Part shown: positions 1-12,087 of the stretch, one piece after another
Layout: each line of letters starts with the position of its first letter
How positions within the stretch are numbered: the first letter of the stretch is position 1
Assembly (NCBI GenBank): GCA_027919835.1
Contig: JANVFP010000054.1
Location: 1-64,000, forward strand
Origin: Lentinula raphanica
Lineage: Eukaryota; Basidiomycota; Agaricomycetes; Agaricales; Omphalotaceae
DNA length: 64,000 nucleotides
Reading direction: 5' to 3'
The notes under the pieces: model-generated
The model's database searches: none
What the model was told of the DNA's origin: nothing
What the model saw: only the letters and a program-made list of their open reading frames with translations
Made by a program: the position numbers and the translations under genes

Positions 1-8
1 GAAATATT

Positions 9-1341
9 TCAGTCCATACACGAGAAGGTAATTTTGAGAAGATTGTTTGAGCGAACGAATGCAACCAAATCAGTGAGAGTCTCTGGGGGAACAACATCAC
101 ACGGAATGTGAAGAGCAAATGTTTTTAGTTGGGGAAGATTTTGTGAGATAGGTGTCATGGAACGCCAAGGAATGCATTCCATGCCATGAACTACAGAAAT
201 GTCCATATCTTCTAAATTTGGGGTAGATCTGAAGAGTGAACCCATCTCGTCGCAATCGAAATCGATGGCAAACGCAAGTTTCAGCGTTTTGAGACTACAG
301 CATGCACGACTGATGAAATTTGCTAAAGATCTCAGCATACTGTTTCCAACAACCCGTTGTGAGAGTACGTCCATGCGCCTTTCTTTGCTAGTAGAAAGAA
401 ATTCTAGCTTAGACAGATTCGGTGCATACATCTGGGGGACGTTGGAAAGGGAAGGTAAAGATTGGTGAATGATCTCGAAACGAATAGAGGAAAGGTGTAG
501 CAGATGAATCGTTTCATTGCGATCGAGATCGTGAGGCTCCGCTTGTTCAAAAACCGCAATGGTCAAACGTCTAATATCGGGGAACACATGTAGCAGGGAA
601 TGAAGGATTCGAAAGTCACAATCCTCGACTTCCAGTGACGATAATCGAGGATAAGTGACACTTTGACGGTCGATATCGTTGGTTGAATCCACGACGGGTT
701 TTATAACACACAGGAGAAATAGGTTGTGCATGAGAGGGAGAGTGGAGTGTAGACTAGACCAGTGAACGAATTCGCATGTGAGTTGGGTCAATTGGGACCA
801 GGGAAGAATGATCATTTCCTTCAAGAATGGTAACGATAGGTGAGAGCCGCACAGAGATGGTGCAATTTCAAACCCAGGGAAATCAGGGACATTCTGGAGA
901 TCGTCTAAATCCATGCCAGATATCCATATGAGAGTTTTGAGTAGCGGTAATCTTCCTTTGATCGAGGACAATAGTGTGCAAAAGGAAGAGGGAAACATGA
1001 GCGTGACGTCCAGCCACCTCTCTGAATGCTGCGCTAGAAGAGGCAGAATCTGCGTACTCCTGATCTCCGAGTCGTGGCAGTAATAGATTGTGAGAGGACA
1101 ACTTTGAGATCTCTCAAGGAGGAGATCCACGATGTCGGAATTGTGCAACCCCAATTTGCGTCCAAAAAAGTGGTTCCCCAATACAAACGTTTCTCCAGAA
1201 GCCGCATACTGAGGCAAGTCTAACGATGACTTCCCATTGATATGGCTGGCACCAGGGGCTATCTTGTCTCAGGACATGATTGAAGATTTCGATGAGCAGT
1301 TCCACATGTAATGTCATTACTGGTGGAGTTTGTGTAGCCAT
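9..1341 (-). CDS. F-box protein, frame broken at a G run
   Basis: The gene reads from the ATG at 1341-1339. Residues about 10-45 form an F-box (LHVELLIEIFNHV, then SVCGFWRNVCIGEPLFW). This is the Skp1-binding motif that places such proteins in SCF ubiquitin ligases. The remaining roughly 390 residues are leucine-rich without a clear repeat consensus and are probably the substrate-binding part. The F-box frame ends after 75 residues, while the tail is open in the next frame over the same bases. Removing one G from the four-G run at 1149-1152 joins them as TQIGLHNSDIVDLL, the kind of continuation seen in agaric F-box proteins. The gene is therefore either a recent pseudogene or carries a one-base consensus error. 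Such F-box proteins are expanded in mushrooms; no substrate can be inferred. Confidence 0.72.
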
Positions 1342-2115
1342 TGGAGGAAGGAGTGCAGCTGGTGTGGCTGGTGTGGCTGGATAAGATGGAGAAATACTAT
1401 GTCAGTCCTGCGGACTTGGAAAATTCGGAGATTCTTATCTTGTTCTCTCTTCGCGATCGAACACCATTATCTTATACTCACTCAATCATAGATATTCACT
1501 GAAATTGTTGGTAACATGGTTGAAATCTCAATCGACCGTACGTGTTCTGATCGATACCGTCAAATAGTCAAGTTAGTCACCTCCGTCATTGGCAGTGGGC
1601 AGTCATGATAGTCAGAGGGACTCGAAGTAGAGCTCTGAGTTCAGTGTACCATTGCCGTTCTGTCAAATATTTCAAAATTCTGTTCTTGTTGTCGTAGTAG
1701 ACGTTGTTGACTGATCACATTTCTAGATGATTGGCGATTAGTACCGGGACTGCCGCCTGCGGTTGCAATACAATGAAGCCAGTAGATTGAAATGAGCAGT
1801 ACAACAACTGGTAGATGCCATACAGAATACAGTTCGTATGGGAATCAGGATTGAAATCAGAACAAGCAGCAGTACAATCAATCGGTACATCGCTCATACA
1901 GGGCATTGGAAATGAACAAAGAGTATATAATAAATCGATCTAGAGATCATGCGCTCGGCTCATGAGGAGCACACTTGTCATGGCTCCGAGACGAAAAGAG
2001 CCCGGGTAATTCCTACTGAGTAGCACAATCCAGATTGTCATAGCTGGTCGGTGGAACATCTTGAATCTCGTTATCGAAGATACATCGTAAGAGCTGCTTC
2101 GAATAGGTTTAGACA
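1342..2115. other. Intergenic stretch
   Basis: About 770 bases between the F-box gene and the 3' end of the transposase gene. It holds a short tandem GGTGTGGCT repeat at about 1358-1380, just upstream of the F-box start. Only short unsupported ORFs are present, and I see no terminal inverted repeat here. Confidence 0.5.
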
Positions 2116-5100
2116 TTACTCCTAGAGATGATAGTTCAGAGTTAGTACGGTATGCCATTAATGACACTTACCCGTCCTAAACAAAGCACCACTGCCACCT
2201 CTGAAGAGAGTTCCCATCTTGCTGCATGACCCAAAATTTGGTCCATGGCGACAATGTCATAATCTCTCGAAAAAGAACAACATACTGTCCGCGCTTCAAA
2301 CTCTGCCGCTACGTACTGCGCAAACGGGTCAGGAGTCGGTCCAACATAAGTCTTGCTCCGCGTAATGGCCATGGTCATTGCCCCCTGGTAATCGAAGATG
2401 TATCGTATCTGCCCTGCGACCCATTTACCCTCACGTCCACCATCCGGCCGATAGCAGACGTAGCTGTTACCAATAGCGGTGCTTTTGTCGGTTCCATAGA
2501 ACCCCTTTGTTGCTGCAACGGAAGAATAGCAGGTTGGGTTTCCAACCTTTTGTGCGAGTTTGAGAGGCAGTTTGACAGAAACTGGCTTGGCTGGGGTTGA
2601 AAAGGCGGGATAGGAACCACTGTTCTTGATTAACTCGCTGACAGGGAAATTATGCAGATCTTCTTCGTTGTCCTGAGACATCTCAGGGCGCTCTTCCTCG
2701 TTTTCTTGAGACATTTCACTGCGCTTGTCATATCCGTAAGCTTTGTCCAAAAGGAATCCACAGAACTTGAGGAGATCAGGGCAGTCTGGTCTCATTAGCC
2801 ATCGGCGGAAAGCAGCGCCCTTGCAGAAGGATTGCAACATTGTCCTTTCGAATTCGCCTACACATGTGATCAGCTGTCTGGGGAATATCAAGTAACTGCT
2901 CACTCACCTATCTTATGATTCGTCGGTATTCTTTGAAGCTTCCCGATCAAATTCTCGAAGGAGAAGTTCCACCACTCGCGCACATTGGCATGGGACTTCA
3001 TGAAGTCGTGAATGTGAAAAGCAAGGTGGTGGGATGGGAGCATGAATCCAGGGAAGTCTTGTTTCAGTCCTTCGATATGTGCAACCAAGGAGCGTCGAAA
3101 TAGGTCAAGGCGGTTGGCAGACAGATTGTTGCGACACATGACAATAGATGCACAGGTCAAATGCATAGACGTCTGTAATACGGAGCTCATCCTGGTTGCA
3201 TCAGTTCCTGCAATTGGCGAGCCTGTACCCCAAAGACTGATCAAAGCCAGAGGGAGATGGACAGAAAACAAGACCCGCCAATGATCGGCCTTCAAAGTTC
3301 CTGCTCGAGAGAAACCTACTTCTGGAGGGGGCCGAGTTACCCAGGAAGGGGTGATGACCTCTTTCACAGCCTTCTGGACCCTTTTCAAGACATTCACTGA
3401 GTCGACTCCAACCGGCACCAACGGCGTCAATGGCTTGGTCATTCGCTGTAAGGTAAAAGTCAGTATTTCTCGAAGATCAAAGAATTACACGTACCCATTC
3501 AATCAATGCTTGTACAAGCTCCGCTTTTCCATATCTCCCAACCGGAAGGCGATCGATGTCCACGCAAACAAAAACCAATGATATGAAAGGCATTCTGTGA
3601 AGATTCGTCCGTAGTTTTGCGTTGCTTCGTCGGTGGGCTGAGTCAAAAACCGATGTATATGCCCAATGGATAGCGAACTGTGTAAGTTGAGTTGTTTCGT
3701 CAACTCAGTCAACAGCTCGAGACGATATTGAGGAGAAATCGTATGACGATCATTATTCTGTGTGTAGTTCGCATGTACATCATGTAGAGATAACCAAGGT
3801 ATCGAAGGGGGTGGTTTGTGCTTAGGCTTGAACTGAGGCCATATAAATTGCTCTTGAAGGATACGCTCACAGCGCTAGTATCAAAATCAGGTCGTTGCAA
3901 ATAGAGATCGGACTTGGAGCACTCACCCAATCAACCAACACATCCACCAACATGCGCTTAGTTACATCCCGGGTACTAAGTGAAGACTGAAGCTTCAATC
4001 TGTGAGCCTCGTCTTTTGGGAATTCCATTAGATCGTTGCAAACATAGGCTAGAGAGACCCATTTGCATTTCATCAGCTGCTTCTGAAAGGTTTTCTTATC
4101 CACGTCGGACATGGGTGCAACCAAAGAAAGAAGCTCGTGAAGATCATGCACTCCTTGAAGTCCTCGAGGATCGCGTTCCAATAACACAGAAAGGGATTCT
4201 CTCCTCGATAAACGAGCGGTACGTTCATCAACAGTAATGTTATCCCACTCCACAATCGAAAGGTGTTGATCTTCAGGGATAGGATCAGAGATCAAAAGCT
4301 GGATGCTACCCCGCAATTGGCTACTAGAGGTCGAGTGGGTCTGTCCCAACGGTGTGAGAGTAGAAGGATGGGGCGGGGGTGTGAAATCATGATAATATGA
4401 TATATGAACAGGCTTCACTTTCTTCAGACTGAGCGGTTCTGGATTGTCCAGGCGGAGTGCGTCGCGAAAGAACCGCTGAAGCAAGATGAGAAAAATGGTA
4501 TGCATGGGCTCAACCAGCAACTGCGTCGTTGGGTCCCAATATGGCAGGCGCCATAGTTCGGAGTAGCGAGTTCCATAGAAAGACTCTATCTCCACGCGTT
4601 CGTCTTTCGTTCCTGCGTCAAGCCAAGCAGAAGCACCTTTCTTGAGGAAGTCGACATCTGCATGCCCCCAGTTACTATAATCTGTCCTCCCAATGTAAAC
4701 CAGATGCCAACATGTGCAGATAAAACAAGTGTGATGAGAAGTCACGTCGAGGAACCCTCCATGTGGACGAGCACATTTGAAATCCATCGACGATGCTGCG
4801 ATGGCAGCCCGGTGAAGGCGATCGTTAAATTCCAGACCCATCTGGTGGGTTTTGTAGGTTTGATGAGGCTTCAAGCCGCGACTGTAGGCCTGCGAGAGCT
4901 CTGTCACCATCAGACGCCAATAGTGGCGGTTTTCGCTGTTCTTTGCATTGGGTTCGTGAGGACCTTGAATGATACCAGGAATATACAACCAAGCGGGGTC
5001 ATATCGCATAGAGAGTGGTAGATTGAGACACGCCAGAGCAGTGACGCCTGTCGAACTTGTCTTTCCATGAAGACGGTTGCCCTCAACGTTGAAATAGTCG

Positions 5101-6555
5101 GCATGTAATAAGAAGAGCCACCTTCCCTCGTCTCCGCGCTCTGTTATGAATAGTTTCCCATCTTCTGTGCGGAACGTGCGAACAAATGTGCCGTCTTTGA
5201 AAGACCGCATGTTGTCCTCAGGAAGATCTGGTCGAGAGTCTGTGATATCGTCGCAGAATTTATCGCCATATTGCTCGATTTGCGGTTGAGCAATGAAGCG
5301 GCCAAACCATTCATGAAAGGAATAGTAATGATAGGTTTTGATAGGTTTGCCGTTTGACAGTAGCTCCGTCCCGCATGGCTCAGAGAGCTCAGTGAGACGT
5401 TCCATACAGTGGGTAGGATATATGGGTTTAGGCGAACCTTTACCATAAGTCGGAGGGTATGTGTAGCTGCAATCGGGACACACAGCATGAGGAATGCTAG
5501 GGATTTCTAAGTTCAATCTCTTTTCGAGTGTGCCAATGGATTCCGGAATGTCGTTGAGAGCCTTCTGCTGGGTGAGATTGGGGCCCCCAGCTAGTAGCGT
5601 CATCGACAAACCGTAAACTTTGAGTAGCTTCAATAGTACACTAGATCCTTGTCTCGCTGCTCCTTGGAAGATGCGGGTGACCAGAGCAATGGTATAAGCT
5701 ATCAACGTTGGAGTGTTCCATCTATCGTTGAGATCTTCAAATGCAGCCTCTGTGAAATTGTATAATTAGAGCCTCATCACGTCGAGCAGGGCGTTTGAAT
5801 GATACATACTGTTGTCGATTCGGATAGGCGATGTATTGTTTGGATATTGCCTCCTCCAATGGTCCACAGCCTCCTCCAACGCGTGCAACTTTTTCAGAAT
5901 GACATCGACTTGGGAAGCTGCGGCTTCGTTTTTGACATCGCCTACTGAGCGTGAAACGTAGCTGAGCGAGGATTCCACACTTTCGAGGGTGCGATGGATA
6001 GTTTCGAGTGTCGGTTCATTGGAAAGGTCTTCGAGATGTTGGCCAGCTTGAGCGAGGACGACTTCAAGACGATCGGCGGCTTTGATGGCTTTCTTTGCAT
6101 ATGCGCTGGTTATTTTCAAAGTCTTGAAACTTTCAACCATGCCGTCGTCTCCGTCTGCCACCGAAGTTGACAAGCGGACTGTCGTTTTTTCAATCGCATT
6201 CTGTGATACGCGTTAGAACCGAAACATCAAAAATTGACGAACGCTGACCGCCAAATTGTCGACCAATGCAGACTCGACTGAAGGATCCATCGATCGATGA
6301 GCCACTGACTCACGATTGAGCAAACCCTTGGCCGTCGCATCTAGATCATCGTCCGAAGGAGCACTCGAGGAGACACCACGATTCTTCTTTTCTTTGTCGA
6401 GAAGGCGCTTCACAGGATTCCTGGAAGATACAGGAGCCGTAGTGGTTCCAGATTCGGCGACAGTTGCATTGACCGGAGGCGGAGACTCTCTGGCGATGGA
6501 CTTTGCTAAAAAATCCGCATAACGATGGGGTTTTTTTCCCTTTGCCTGCTGACAT
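2116..6555 (-). CDS. Plavaka/Tnp2-like (CACTA-type) DNA transposase
   Basis: Reconstructed exons are 6555-6249, 6200-5810, 5749-3927, 3874-3495, 3445-2908, 2857-2172 and 2121-2116. The N-terminal part is a basic, low-complexity and helical region. A zinc-binding pattern follows (CPDC, then HC and PC). The Tnp2-type core has HADYFNVEGN, LNLPLSMRYDP, IPGIIQGPHEPN and the conserved VEPMHTIFL segment, typical of basidiomycete Plavaka/Tnp2 elements that cut and paste DNA. Later blocks (EALIEWR-type, LKADHWR, NHKIGEFERTML) also fit. Two frame breaks lie in homopolymers. The seven-T (plus strand) run at 6531-6537 needs six to let ATG 6555 read MSAGKGKKPHRYADF. The five-A run at 3570-3574 needs six to give WFFVCVDIDRLP. 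The last intron (2122-2171) is optional; unspliced, the frame ends at 2142. Terminal inverted repeats were not found. Confidence 0.82.
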
Positions 6556-6940
6556 GGCGATAACAAGAGACCTAGTCTTGATATGAATATGAGACTCGCA
6601 CTGATAGCGGACAGGAATGTACCTATCTTTGATTTATATTTCTGTACTATCGAGGGAGCAGACAAGAATCGATGTGCATTTTTATCTGTCAGCTTCTCAC
6701 TGTTGTCAATATGATATGGCATTGTTACAATGATGAGATTCTACATAGGCAAGTTGAACATGAAGTCCTGAGCGTACTCCATACCAGTATATCATTTTCA
6801 GAATTGAGAGCATTATATCGAAGTAGAATAGTCGAACGTTACAAAGATCGTACCAAAATCACTTAAGTGAATGAACGTTCGATATGATTGCGCTTCTAGT
6901 CACAAGAACATACAACTATTTCGATGGAGGAATGAGAAAA
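6556..6940. other. Intergenic stretch
   Basis: About 385 bases between the transposase start and the stop of the MYND gene. It is AT-rich in the middle. The transposon end should lie here or in the neighbouring gene flank, but no terminal repeat matching the 1.3-2.1 kb region is visible by eye. Confidence 0.4.
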
Positions 6941-8968
6941 CTATGAAACACTTTCAGACCTACGAACAAGATCATACTGAACGAACTGGTCCAAGTTCTT
7001 GAGTAGCTCGCCATTAGGCCCCTGGAGCATGACCTCATGGGTTTCGTCCAACAAATTCGATCGAAGAACAGGGTAAGCAATCACCGAGCTAGAAGTTGGG
7101 CAGTGGCAATAAGACCAAGGAGGCACCACGGCGAGCAGGGTGTCCCACTTGTCTGGAACACTTGGTCGATCGAGTAATGTGAATTCTGCCATGGGATTCA
7201 CGCTCCACGTCCAGGGTATGGAGGTCATATCGACCTCGATGACGAGTCGACTAGATGCGAAGCCTTTATCACCAATTGTGCGACGAACTTCTTGACGAAT
7301 ACGGCGCTCTTTGATGTGTAAAATCGCTCGAAAAAGAAACAAATTTTGTTCACGTTGGTGTCTTGGTCCTTCATTGATAGGAAAGGCCGGCTGATACATT
7401 GGATGTACTGTGTACGTGTCAGCCGGGAACGCGCAAGTCAACAGCAAGAAAATTAACCTAAGCGACTCTTTTTGAACAGAGGGCATTGAGCTCGGTGTTG
7501 TGACTCCCAGTGCGCAATTTGACAGGCTTTGGAACAGTATGCAACACTTTTACACCTTGCACAAAACATGCCTTTCACAGAGAATGAACTTTGCGTGCAC
7601 TAGAAGAAGCACTTTATAAGACTCAGCGCACATTCATGGCGAAAGATACGCACGTCTTTGTTGCTACAAAACTCCATACCTTTCGAATAGCAGACCTCTC
7701 GCACCTGCTTCAATTTTGAGTCCAGAAGCTCACTCGCCAATAATACCCAGGTAGCACCAAATTTGCCTGAAGGTACCCACTCGGCGAGTGATAAACCTGA
7801 CGAGATCTTCGATTCCATAAAACCACGCGCAATATCGGCAACGCGTTCGCGATGAATGGAACAATGAAGAATAGTGGAGATGGATTCATGGAGCACTTTA
7901 TGCAGAGCGGAGTAGGACTCGAGGAACTCGCGCGAATTCGCATGACCATCCACTGGATTATCATGCAGCCAAGTATGAGTCTTGGCAATCAAACGAAGAA
8001 GATTCGTTTCAAGAACTTTTCTGATCCAAGCTGGACCACCCATCATCGAAAGTGAGAAAAAATCGGCACAATACAGGACACAGTCAGAGGGTATCCAGTC
8101 CTGCGTCGCGTTGCTGAATGGTGACAAAGCTTCGACTTGATGGCGCCACAGTTTTGCCATGCTTTGACAAAGAAACCGAGTTCATGCAAAGTTGCGAGAG
8201 GGCGAAAGAATTTGAGCCCCGTGGTAGCAATAAGGTACCCTTGGCTCGTGTAGTTGGGACATATCGAAGGACTGGAGTCGTGATATTCATCGAGTACAGA
8301 TAGCCATGTCTGTCGAAGAGTGAGGCCGGTAAGAGATGGACACAACTCGTCTGCAATGTGAACAAACGTCCACAATGGTGAACCATCCAGGCTACACCCG
8401 ATAGATTTCACCGAGGAAGTGTCTCCGAACCAATCGAGGAATGTGACAACTTCCTGATGAGTGCTTTTCCGCCAAGGAAGTTTGAACGCAAGAATCCACA
8501 GTCGGGCCAATGCTTTCACGAATCGAGGAGAAGCCATGAGTTTCGTGAAGAAAGTAGATTTGTCGGCGCTATTGCCATTGTGTATGGGGCCAATGGTGTT
8601 CAGAAACGACATGACAGCATGGATACAAGCAGTGCAACTATCCGTTGTATCACGGTCAAGGGGATGCGCTGTCTCGTATACGTCTAGGCTTTGAAGGAGG
8701 GCTACGATCCACGACAGTAAGCGAGGCCACCGGGGAGAAATGATGTTGAATCGGGCGGGGAAAGAAGAGATATTAGCAAAGGCTGGGGTGGATATCTTCA
8801 TTGCCGTGATAGCTTTCTTTACACATGGGTCGAGTGGATGGCGAGGATTCACCGTAGGAGGCAAAGAAGCGATTGCAGAAATGAGAACCCGAGTGGCGAT
8901 CTATACAGAATGAGTTACTGGCTGAGGAAATCGGTGCGAAGAGAACAAAGACTCACCTCCGAATTCAT
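6941..8968 (-). CDS. MYND zinc-finger protein, one frame break
   Basis: Exons are 8968-8957 (MNSE), 8900-7654, 7599-7458 and 7407-6941. A helical, unannotated region of about 400 residues is followed by a complete MYND finger. It is assembled across the 7600-7653 intron: CSNKDCTQSSF, then FCARC, YCSKACQIAHW, and H/C in SQHRAQC. MYND fingers bind proline-rich peptides and act as protein-interaction modules; agarics carry many such genes of unknown role. A tail of about 155 residues follows. Within exon 2 the frame changes near 8150. Adding one base to the four-base run at 8152-8155 joins FVKAWQ to KLWRHQVEALS, so a homopolymer indel is the simplest explanation. All introns have canonical GT-AG ends and lengths of 50-56 nt. 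Confidence 0.75.
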
Positions 8969-9404
8969 GAGGAAAATAGTATCACTGTGAATTCTACAGA
9001 TGAGGGAGGGAGTTATGGGCGTTGATGTTCAAGTCCGAAATTACACCTCACAGAGCTCTGCTTTAAAGCCAGAAATCTCCCTTTGTTTCGATGATTCGGG
9101 AAAGGCCATGCATCGATCATGTATCCTCGTCCAAGTCCAACACCGATAAATACCTGTTCAACTGGTACTGTAGACTCGACACTCAGCTCTAGCACGAGGG
9201 CTGTTGCCTCCCACTCAGGCTCCTAAGTTCCTTTTGCTAATCCAAGATTGAAAATCACGAACTATCTCAACGTCCATTCGTCGCCCGCTTTTATGAGGGG
9301 TCCAAAAGTTCTCTGTGACATTCATTACTTACACCCTGAAAGCGTAACACCCAATTGGGACATACACAATGATCCGGCAATGAAATTTCATGGAGGACCA
9401 CTCT
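8969..9404. other. Intergenic stretch upstream of the MYND gene
   Basis: About 430 bases with no supported gene. It contains the 5' flank of the minus-strand MYND gene and runs up to the degenerate fold-back element. Confidence 0.4.
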
Positions 9405-9720
9405 GTCTTCAACGCTATGTCGCGACCTAGCAGCTCCTTAGCGCTTGGCGGGTGGAAGTTCGAGACGAGATGCAGGAATTGGTTCACACGATTGACGGTC
9501 CGTGATGAGGTTGCACGCATTTTGATTTTACACCGTAAACAGAAGCTCGTTCACAGCGGCCAATTTCTTATGAGGTGTGAACCAACTTCTACTTTGGGTG
9601 TAGAACCGGTGGGAGTGCACCCTCATCATGCTCCGTTGGTCGTAATAACAATTCTCTTCATCTTCGGCTCAAACACTCATCTTCATAGTTTGGCGGGAGC
9701 CATTTCAATGAGATTCTTCC
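9405..9720. mobile_element. Degenerate copy of the fold-back element
   Basis: The stretch aligns by eye along its length with the perfect palindrome at 28741-29060. The left arm carries gcgggtggaagtt..., gttcacac..., gatgag and ttttacaccgtaaa. The right arm carries caacttctactttgggtgta, gtgcaccctcatcatg and cttcatcttcggctcaaac. Both arms are still inverted relative to one another but have many substitutions and small indels. No coding capacity. It is an old, non-autonomous MITE-like copy; ends are approximate. Confidence 0.7.
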
Positions 9721-11197
9721 TGACCCATAGTTTGAAAGTACATCGCTACTACACTAAGTGGATATGAAAGTATATGAGATTAATCAACATGTCCGGGAAT
9801 GAGTTTGGAAATGGATTGGGTGGTCGTGTACTAGCGCCGCACACCGTAATTGACTTAAAGGTATTGACTAGCTACGAGGGTATGCCAGGTTGATGCCAGG
9901 TAAGTAGCATTACATCTCCTGTTCACCAATCTTCGCCACAGGACTGAAGCACGACTTTTTTTTAGCACGGACACTCTACCACGATTCATATATACTTTGA
10001 CCTCGATATTACGAAGGTATAGCAAGGGTGTTCTTGTCCTGCGAATCATACTGCTGCAAGTACTTCCCATCGGATTCCACTTACATGCGGGCAATTCTGG
10101 ACATCCGGTCCCTTCAACAATCTTCCCATCGGCAGAAGTATAGTCGTTTTCTCTCCTATGCATTTAACCCAAACACACTCCTCGTAGTATGCGCTTGGCT
10201 TATATTCCCCCTTTTCTGTGCTTAACGCTCCTCAACCTCTTGGCGACCTTGAGCTAGAAACTTCGAAACTGCCTTCTCTAGCATCCCCGGCCTAAAGCAT
10301 TTCCATCAATGCATCGAACTGGACCTATCTTAAGACTACTACGTCTCAGAAAGTGCAAGCGAAGGATGGGTCCTAATTGGAAAGGAGAATTCAGAGGTGA
10401 GCACAAGGGTTAACATGTCTTGGTATCAACTTAAATAAGGCCACACATTGTGCAAGCTATGAAGTCGTCGGCTCGGCTCGGCTCTTTCAAGTTCGAACCG
10501 ACCCACGAATGTCATGAACGTCCGATGGGCGTTTGGCTTCAACTGAAGATTTAGGTGACCGGTACTAATTCATCGCTGAAGACATAATCAACGTACTTAG
10601 GGCCGGCGAATTTCAGAGCTCGCTGTTAACTGTACAGTTATAGCCCTACTGTACGAATAAGAATCTAGAGTCTTGGATTCAAAAATTGAGGACATTTGTC
10701 TCGCGTTAGTGCCAGGATACACGGCTTGTATTCAAAGTATATTGGTTTACAAAACTGCAAGTGTAATATTCTTTTCCATTCACTGTACAGCTTCTAATCT
10801 CTGTACACACCAGGATATCATCGAGAGCTCGAGAGAACACCATTTTTAGACGCAAAACACAATTCTTTCAGCCAGCGCTTAATCGGTTGTGACGATCCCT
10901 CGATACCTTCCGTCATGATCAGACGATCTCAGGCTATTCGAGCACTTCGATATCTCCGTTGTTCGAATGCGAGGTATCATTGGCACAACAGATATACAAT
11001 CTACGAAACACATCACGATAATGGAGGATATTACATCGAAAAATAAGGGAAACGATATGTATACAAAGAAAATATCAGAACGTGAAGGAGTCTTATCAAT
11101 GGAGTACATCTTTCCGTGGTTGTGGGTATCGTAATGCGCAGAACAGTAGTCGATATAGGAAGATCGAAACGATATACGGGAATGACTTTCGCGAAGA
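9721..11197. other. Long gene-poor stretch
   Basis: About 1.5 kb without a supported gene; several short ORFs lack splice partners or conserved motifs. At 9881-9912 and around 10520 it has words (tatgccaggt..., gcgtccgatg...) that also occur downstream of the intact fold-back element at 29.28 and 29.60 kb. Part of this stretch may therefore be a decayed larger repeat. Confidence 0.4.
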
Positions 11198-11776
11198 TTA
11201 CAAAGAAGCCGTATTTGGGAAACGTTTTTGCCTGAAAGGGCTGATGTGTTTGGCCAGTCTAGCGAGCAGGGAATTATCAGTCAGGTAAGTTTCTTCGAGT
11301 CTCATGAGGAAACTCACTTCATTAAGGCAACATGTGCTGCCGCTTCCTCGAGTCTTCCGCGCATGTTACGCGCACCGACTCTGGGGCCAAAGGCCACAAC
11401 CAGTATGTCACCGTCCATAACCCGTTTGGCGGACTCGCGCACGGCGCGATTTCGAGGTAGCTTCTTGTGCCGCTTATAGAAAATGCGGAAAGAATAGCGT
11501 TTTCCACGATGTCTAACATCGACGATGGTATCGTGGATGTGGCGTTGCCTAGACCCGGATAATTCTTCGGAGACTAGGACACATCTCTCGGATGTGGGAT
11601 CAGTAGGGTTGACGCAATATAGAACATCGCGAGTTTCAGGTCGTGGGCTCCTAGCCTGATAGATACGAGCGCGTATTTTGCGCGTGATCGTCTACGAAAG
11701 TCAGCGAGTGTTCCATCACAAGACATTCACGACTCACTTGGGGGCCGGGTTCGCAATGTTTTTGGTTACGAGGCAT
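11198..11776 (-). CDS. Small three-exon protein of unknown function
   Basis: Exons 11776-11738, 11691-11318 and 11258-11198 give a 157-residue protein with a good start (ATG CCT CGT) and two introns of 46 and 59 nt with GT-AG ends and usable branch sites. The protein is arginine-rich and starts MPRNQKHCEPGPQ. It has a central block (DVLYCVNPTDPTSERCVLVSEE), then a beta-rich segment (RHIHDTIVDVRHRG, YSFRIFYKRHKKLP) and a helical end (RESAKRVMDGDILVVAFG, LEEAAAHVALMKLAKHI). I recall similar small hypothetical proteins in agarics but no named domain. The gene is easy to miss because no exon starts with a long Met ORF. Confidence 0.6.
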
Positions 11777-12087
11777 CTTTGTGTGCAGAGGTACGTTGGA
11801 TGAGAGGACGAAAGAAAGGTGAGTGGAGAGGGTATTTGCGTATGTCCTGATTTATATATCAGTATGCACAAAGGGATCCAAACGGGAATTAATATATTGA
11901 AGTCACAAAGAAAGAAAGGATTTGATTCGTCATCTCCCAATCTTGTACGGAGCCACGCACTTCTGATACCTCTGCACCAAGATCGTCTCTCCAAGTTGCC
12001 ATTCAGACCGTTCTCATCCCAGGATCTTCGTCCCAGATTTCGAGTGATCCCGACCTAGCCATAGTACCAGAGCCTCTTGAACAAGAC

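Noticed and set aside
10465..10510. tRNA-like B-box sequence (caagttcgaaccg)
   Set aside because: No complementary T stem, acceptor stem or A box around it; similar isolated words near 28315 and 49200 also fail.
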